This document shows, piece by piece, positions 16,537-19,630 of a stretch of DNA of 19,630 nt. This stretch comes from AVCC01 sp041736255 (GTDB lineage Bacteria > Pseudomonadota > Gammaproteobacteria > Burkholderiales > Burkholderiaceae_D), in NCBI GenBank assembly GCA_041736255.1, contig JBGSTZ010000141.1, forward strand, positions 1 to 19,630, in the 5' to 3' direction. The notes beneath the pieces were generated by a model. The model was given only the letters and a program-made list of their open reading frames with translations. It ran no database searches and was not told the DNA's origin. The position numbers were made by a program, and so were the translations under genes. Numbering within the stretch: position 1 is the stretch's first letter; each line of letters opens with the position of its first letter.

Positions 16537-16591
16537 TTTTGTATCTTCTTGTAATCGCGCCTGATGTCGAATATTACAGAATGATACAAAA
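16537..16591. promoter_or_regulatory. Mirrored pair of OmpR/CpxR-type tandem half-sites in a divergent promoter region
   Basis: On the plus strand, TTTTGTATC (16537-16545) is followed by 5 bases and GTAAT (16551-16555). On the minus strand the same arrangement occurs: ATTAC (16573-16577), 5 bases, GATACAAAA (16583-16591), which reads TTTTGTATC-N5-GTAAT in reverse. The two composite sites face each other across 17 bases. GTA-type pentamers spaced by 5 bases resemble the CpxR box (GTAAA-N5-GTAAA), and the regulator encoded alongside is of that family. I infer binding by this regulator to control both divergent transcription units. A further 8-bp inverted repeat (GCGCGATT 16531-16538, AATCGCGC 16553-16560) overlaps the left site. 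Confidence 0.6.
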
Positions 16592-16642
16592 AGCCACGCA
16601 GCAGACACTTGCCAGATACATGCGCGGCGCACAGTAAGGTCC

Positions 16643-16657
16643 ATGTGCAGTGCACAT
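16643..16657. promoter_or_regulatory. Palindrome ATGTGCA-G-TGCACAT upstream of the Spy-like gene
   Basis: A perfect 7-1-7 palindrome lies about 30 bases before the start codon at 16689, close to where transcription of the Spy-like gene would begin. It could be an operator for a second dimeric regulator or form a small hairpin in the leader. No function can be assigned from sequence alone. Confidence 0.3.
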
Positions 16658-16688
16658 TGTTTATAACCTACTTAAAAGAGGAAACACT

Positions 16689-17225
16689 ATGCGTAAATTT
16701 TCCAAGAGCATCATCATCGGCATGACGGTAATCGGTTTGGGTGGCACGGCGCTGGCACAAATTCCACCGTCCGACAACGCTGTCAAAATCATGCAGATGC
16801 AGGACCAACAAGGTAAGCAAGGTAATCAGGATAAACAAGCCAAGTATGCAAAACGCAGCGAGCGCATGCAAGAGTACATGGCCAAACGGCAGACGGAACT
16901 GCAAGCCAAGCTGAAACTGAGCGCCACCCAGGAACCGGCCTGGAAAGCATACACAGCCAGCATGACGCCGCCGACCATGGAGCAGCGCCAAGCCCAGCGT
17001 CCGGATCGGGCTGCGATGCAAAGCATGCCGGCACCGCAACGCATGGAAGCAAGGCTTGAGCGGATGAAACAAAACCAGACGCGCATGGAAAGCCATCTGA
17101 CTGCCTTGAAAACGTTTTACGCTGTGCTGACACCAGAACAGCAAAAAACTTTCGATTCCGAGATCGGCCAAGGTCGTGGTCATCGCGGTCATTATCGAGG
17201 CCATCATCGCGGCATGATGAATTGA
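16689..17225 (+). CDS. Spy/CpxP-family periplasmic LTXXQ-motif protein
   Basis: The 178-residue protein starts MRKFSKSIIIG and has a signal peptide ending TALA|QIPP at about residue 23. The mature part is a helical, Gln/Lys/Met/Arg-rich protein with two LTxxQ-type motifs, LSATQ in KLKLSATQEPAW and LTPEQ in AVLTPEQQKTF, the hallmark of Spy and CpxP. These are small periplasmic cradle-shaped proteins; Spy is an ATP-independent chaperone and CpxP inhibits the CpxA kinase. The C-terminus is rich in Gly, His and Arg (GHRGHYRGHHRG), which may bind metal. The start is set by GAGG a few bases upstream and by the signal peptide. It is divergent from an OmpR/CpxA-like pair across the mirrored operator, so feedback control of that kinase is a reasonable inference. 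A strong terminator follows. Confidence 0.85.
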   Translation: MRKFSKSIIIGMTVIGLGGTALAQIPPSDNAVKIMQMQDQQGKQGNQDKQAKYAKRSERMQEYMAKRQTELQAKLKLSATQEPAWKAYTASMTPPTMEQRQAQRPDRAAMQSMPAPQRMEARLERMKQNQTRMESHLTALKTFYAVLTPEQQKTFDSEIGQGRGHRGHYRGHHRGMMN

Positions 17226-17275
17226 TCAAGGTCATGATGGTGTTACTGCAACGGTAACGGAGCCGGCACACAATG

Positions 17276-17305
17276 AAAAACGGCGCCGAAAGGCGCCGTT
17301 TTTTT
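17276..17305. terminator. Strong bidirectional intrinsic terminator
   Basis: AAAAACGGCGCC, GAAA tetraloop, GGCGCCGTTTTT makes a 12-bp perfect stem followed by a T-run, with an A-run on the other side. It can therefore end transcription of the Spy-like gene (plus) and of the terC-like gene (minus). CACAAT and ATTGTG extend the symmetry outward. Confidence 0.95.
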
Positions 17306-17326
17306 ATTGTGTTGCCCGACGTCCGA

Positions 17327-18289
17327 TCACGATGCGTCGCTGCGCGTGGCGATCAAACTGGCTACCACGCTGGTGCCGATCAGCACCGCGACGATGGCCA
17401 GCGAAGCCGCTACCGGCACGTGGTACCAGGGCGCGATCAGCATCTTGGCGCCGATGAAAGTGAGCACCATGGCCAGACCGTATTTGAGCAGGTGGAAGCG
17501 GTCAGCTACGTCTGCGAGCAGGAAATACAGCGCCCGCAGCCCCAGGATGGCGAAGATATTGGAGGTGAATACGATGAAAGGATCGGTAGTGATGGCAAAA
17601 ATAGCTGGGATCGAATCCACCGCAAACACCAGGTCGGAGACCTCGATCAAAATCAGTACCAGAAACAGTGGCGTGAAATAGCGCACGCCATTTTTCATCA
17701 CAATGAATTTTTCGCCATGATCGCCGTCGGAAACACGCAGATATCGGCGTGCCAATTTCAGCACGGAATTATTCTCTAAATCGGGTTTTTTCTCCGCCAT
17801 GACCAGCATGCGCATGCCGGTAAGCACCAGGAAGAAGCCGAAGATGTAGAGTACCCAACTGAACTCCCGCACTATCCAGGCGCCGGCCAGAATCATCACC
17901 GCGCGCATGACGATGGCGCCCAGCACGCCGTAGATAAGCACCCGGCGCTGGTATTCGGCGGCGATGTGGAATGACGAGAAGATCAGCAAGAAGATGAACA
18001 CGTTGTCCACCGACAGCGATTTCTCGATCAGATAGCCGGTGAGGAATTCCAGCGCTTTCTGATCGGCGATCTCCGGCCCGACCGTGCCGCTCAGATGCCA
18101 CCACAGGCCAGCGTTGAACAGCAGCGCCAAGCTGATCCAGACCAGCGACCAGCTGGCTGCCTCTTTGATGCTCACCTTGTGCGCCTTGCGGCCGCCAAAT
18201 ACAAACAGATCGAGCGCCAGCATCACCAGCACGAAAGCGATGAAAGCGGCCCACATCCAGGGTTCGCCGATGGAAGTCGGGGTATTCAT
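17327..18289 (-). CDS. TerC/Alx-family integral membrane protein
   Basis: The 320-residue protein has about nine hydrophobic helices and the two TerC signature stretches, EKSLSVDNVFIF (Asp95 region) and EVSDLVFAVDSIPA (about 216-229). Both place acidic residues inside membrane helices. Family members include E. coli Alx and TerC. Alx/MeeF-type members are linked to manganese export and to metallation of exported proteins, and TerC to tellurite resistance; which applies here is unknown. No other ter genes are near, which favours the stand-alone Alx-like role. I chose the start at 18289 because GGAG sits about 6-7 bases upstream; the frame extends to 18340 and has another Met at 18295. I looked for the yybP-ykoY manganese riboswitch found before some family members and could not recognise one. 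Confidence 0.9.
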   Translation of the reverse strand: MNTPTSIGEPWMWAAFIAFVLVMLALDLFVFGGRKAHKVSIKEAASWSLVWISLALLFNAGLWWHLSGTVGPEIADQKALEFLTGYLIEKSLSVDNVFIFLLIFSSFHIAAEYQRRVLIYGVLGAIVMRAVMILAGAWIVREFSWVLYIFGFFLVLTGMRMLVMAEKKPDLENNSVLKLARRYLRVSDGDHGEKFIVMKNGVRYFTPLFLVLILIEVSDLVFAVDSIPAIFAITTDPFIVFTSNIFAILGLRALYFLLADVADRFHLLKYGLAMVLTFIGAKMLIAPWYHVPVAASLAIVAVLIGTSVVASLIATRSDAS

Positions 18290-18954
18290 TTGCATCTCCG
18301 ATAGGTTTTCAGCATTTCGAAAAAATGCCGTGGCCAGCAAGCTTTCATGATAACGGGCTAAAGAACATACCAGCGTTGATTTCGAGCGTATTTATCGAAA
18401 ATTTCGTGCTTATCATGTTCTTACGCAACTGCTACCGGCAGTATATTAATAACTCCATCAACTTGGCGCGCCGTTGCACCCGGCACCCCTGTCATCACCG
18501 ACGACTGGAGCGGTTACGCAAAGCTGGGCGAACGCGGCTATTAACATACTGCACTCACACAGCGGGGGACGCATCCATTTTGGTAGATGCGCTGCGTCAG
18601 CAGGCCGTGCTGGGCATGGTTGATGTAACTGGGGCAGAGTATCGACTACAGCTGCATTGAGGCGCTCGGCCAAGCCGAGCTGGCGATCGACGCCACGCAA
18701 CAGCAGTGGATCAAGGTCGAACGATAAATCACCATGGAAAAATCGGCGCGGATGTTATGGCCCGAATGAATGCGAATCGGAGCTGGTCTGGCGAAGAACG
18801 CATGTCGGGCAAGGTTCTGTTCGTGTTCTTATGACATTTTTGCCCTTTTTTGCAAAATTCAGGTAGACAGTCAACTTGATTTATTTGCAATGATCAAATA
18901 CTATCTTTTTGAAGTTTCTTGGTTTATCTTAATTCAAGACTTCAGGAGATTTCC
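18290..18954. other. Gene-poor region holding insertion-sequence debris
   Basis: About 660 bp without an intact gene. It contains the terC-like promoter side, an IS1595-like transposase scrap (18464-18583), and a later frame (about 18641-18727) reading IEALGQAELAIDATQQQWIK before a stop, which looks coding-like but which I cannot place. From about 18830 the sequence becomes AT-rich and probably carries the promoter for the ORF that starts at 18955. Confidence 0.5.
18464..18583 (+). pseudogene. IS1595/ISXO2-like transposase fragment
   Basis: One frame reads VAPGTPVITDDWSGYAKLG, then ERGY, a stop (TAA, 18542-18544), and then HTALTQRGTHP in the same frame. The pattern 'PGT-V-TD-WSGY--L---GY-HT' is characteristic of the DDE region of IS1595/ISXO2-type transposases. 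It is only about 40 codons, is interrupted, and has no visible terminal repeats, so it is a remnant. The family call is from motif memory. Confidence 0.55.
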
Positions 18955-19122
18955 ATGACAAGAGATTGCTTGCCGTTAGTCGAATTTCCCCAGGATGAGC
19001 ATGACCATTTTTTTGCCACCATTCCCAAACAAACCCACAGCGCGCATGTAGTGACGCGTGCGCGCATCTTGTCCAAACTTAAGCAGGGCCGAACCCATCA
19101 GGAAGTGTGCCTGGCGGTGAAA
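18955..19122 (+). pseudogene. IS630-like transposase N-terminal helix-turn-helix fragment, fused to next gene
   Basis: AGGAG precedes the ATG at 18955. The first 56 codons end with HVVTRARILSKLKQGRTHQE and VCLAV, which resembles the N-terminal helix-turn-helix of IS630-type transposases (…RRAxILLxLxxGxxxxEVAxxL). Where the second helix should continue, the frame changes abruptly at about 19117 into the start of an exported pentapeptide-repeat protein, without a stop between them. The DDE catalytic part is absent. Confidence 0.5.
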
Positions 19123-19125
19123 AAA

Positions 19126-19572
19126 ATGTTGAAATCAGCGGTATTGATCGCAGGTGCGCTTTTTATCTGCGCCTCTGGCGTGGCGCAAGACACTTTGGAA
19201 ATTGCCGGGTGTCGCATAAGGCCAGGAACGCTTTGTACCGATATGAATTTAAACAGCATCGATTTACATGGGCGAGATCTTTCGAATTCACAGTTCTCCC
19301 GTGCAAACCTTATTTCTGCCAATTTTCGTGGTTCCAATCTGGATGCAGCCAATTTGACCAGCGCGGATCTACGCAAAGCAGATCTTCGCCAAGCGCTTTT
19401 GAACGATGCAGATCTGCGAGCAGCCAATCTAAGGAACGTGTACGAAATAACTTCCCGAACTCATGAACCTGCCTGCGGTGAGATCGTGGAGTTCCATTTG
19501 GGGAAGATCGAGTCAAGCATAATTTTCATGTTGGTTTTCAGATGGTCTGCCGCCTTGCGGCCGGTTTCATAA
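19126..19572 (+). CDS. Exported pentapeptide-repeat protein, 3' end replaced by IS sequence
   Basis: From the Met at 19126 the frame encodes a signal peptide (MLKSAVLIAGALFICASGVA|QD) and a short Cys-containing segment (AGCRIRPGTLC). About 13 tandem pentapeptides then follow (residues about 41-104), such as NLISA, NFRGS, NLDAA, NLTSA, DLRKA and DLRQA, with Leu/Phe at the centre and Ala/Asn/Asp before it. Such repeats form a right-handed square beta-helix; the function of this exported type is not known. After about residue 104 the repeat stops and the remaining 44 residues are antisense to a transposase C-terminus, so the native end has been lost. Upstream, the same frame is open back to 18955, giving a 205-residue hybrid ORF. 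A GGTGA sequence before 19126 could be the original ribosome-binding site. Probably a truncated gene; expression is unknown. Confidence 0.65.
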   Translation: MLKSAVLIAGALFICASGVAQDTLEIAGCRIRPGTLCTDMNLNSIDLHGRDLSNSQFSRANLISANFRGSNLDAANLTSADLRKADLRQALLNDADLRAANLRNVYEITSRTHEPACGEIVEFHLGKIESSIIFMLVFRWSAALRPVS

Positions 19573-19630
19573 GCGCTGTTGATGATGTCAACCGTGACGC
19601 GCAGTCCGGTGCTGGTCTGGGTGCGTTCGA
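19461..19630 (-). pseudogene. ISAzo13-like transposase C-terminus, running off the window
   Basis: The minus strand from the window edge reads ERTQTSTGLRVTVDII, then NSAYETGRKAADHLKTNM, ending FPKWNSTISPQAGS and a stop at 19461-19463. The pattern 'T-T-TGL-V------Y--G-K-----------P-WN-TI-P' resembles the C-terminal end of ISAzo13/Rhodopirellula-type transposases. Only 55 codons are inside the window, so it may be intact beyond the edge. It overlaps the tail of the pentapeptide ORF on the other strand. The element's end should lie near 19437-19460. Confidence 0.5.

Noticed and set aside
18290..18420. yybP-ykoY manganese riboswitch upstream of the terC-like gene
   Set aside because: The conserved GGGGAGUAG-type core and its partner loop are not recognisable. 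Only a small 6-bp hairpin (GCATTT/AAATGC) is present.
18325..18660. 111-codon plus-strand frame
   Set aside because: It crosses the IS1595-like fragment in a different frame and has no coherent domain.
1..19630. CRISPR arrays, tRNA/rRNA genes, intact prophage or integrative element
   Set aside because: I saw no spaced direct-repeat array, no cloverleaf or rRNA signature, and no integrase, capsid or conjugation gene; only IS fragments are present.

Overview
The window looks like a chromosome segment of a betaproteobacterium, most likely Burkholderiales and perhaps Oxalobacteraceae. This rests on gene content and protein style: paired OmpR-type two-component systems, a DUF5666 lipoprotein, an LpxR-type outer-membrane deacylase, TerC and an MscS-family channel, mostly in fairly GC-rich coding sequence. 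It is an inference from protein flavour; no rRNA or other phylogenetic marker is present. I found no tRNA, rRNA, CRISPR array or intact mobile element.

Layout. (1) 1-1600 is an accessory edge: the C-terminal part of a Fic-domain protein, a decayed helicase remnant (two adjacent stops, ruined Walker A), a small predicted membrane protein (minus) and a PhnA/YjdM zinc-ribbon protein (minus). (2) 1743-3190 (minus) is a CHASE3 sensor histidine kinase of the HisKA_3/NarL-partner type, split by a one-base frameshift in a homopolymer, with no response regulator nearby. (3) 3361-8158 holds an LpxR/DUF2219 lipid A deacylase-like protein (minus), divergent from a DODA/YgiD-type dioxygenase and a large MscS-family channel (plus). 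A REP-like nested palindrome lies in the divergent gap. (4) 8451-10703 is a fused phosphatase-synthase matching the bifunctional glucosylglycerol-phosphate synthase/phosphatase (GgpPS). It is visibly more AT-rich than its neighbours. Next to the MscS channel it makes an osmoadaptation pair: solute synthesis on up-shock and solute release on down-shock.

(5) 10772-16494 is regulatory. A DUF5666 lipoprotein (minus) is divergent from a QseB/QseC-like pair (plus). That pair ends tail to tail, 44 bp away, with a second OmpR/EnvZ-CpxA-like pair (minus). (6) That second pair is divergent from a Spy/CpxP-family periplasmic protein (16689-17225). The gap between them carries a long, precisely mirrored pair of OmpR-type tandem half-sites. 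The arrangement is equivalent to cpxP-cpxRA and suggests an envelope-stress module with its own periplasmic chaperone/feedback protein. A strong bidirectional terminator separates it from a TerC-family membrane protein (17327-18289, minus).

(7) 18290-19630 is a graveyard of insertion-sequence fragments: an IS1595/ISXO2-like transposase scrap, an IS630-like N-terminal helix-turn-helix piece fused in frame to an exported pentapeptide-repeat protein, and an ISAzo13-like transposase C-terminus on the minus strand running off the window. The most interesting points are the Cpx-like module with its mirrored operator, the composite pentapeptide ORF, the GgpPS/MscS neighbourhood, and the decay and frameshift events.
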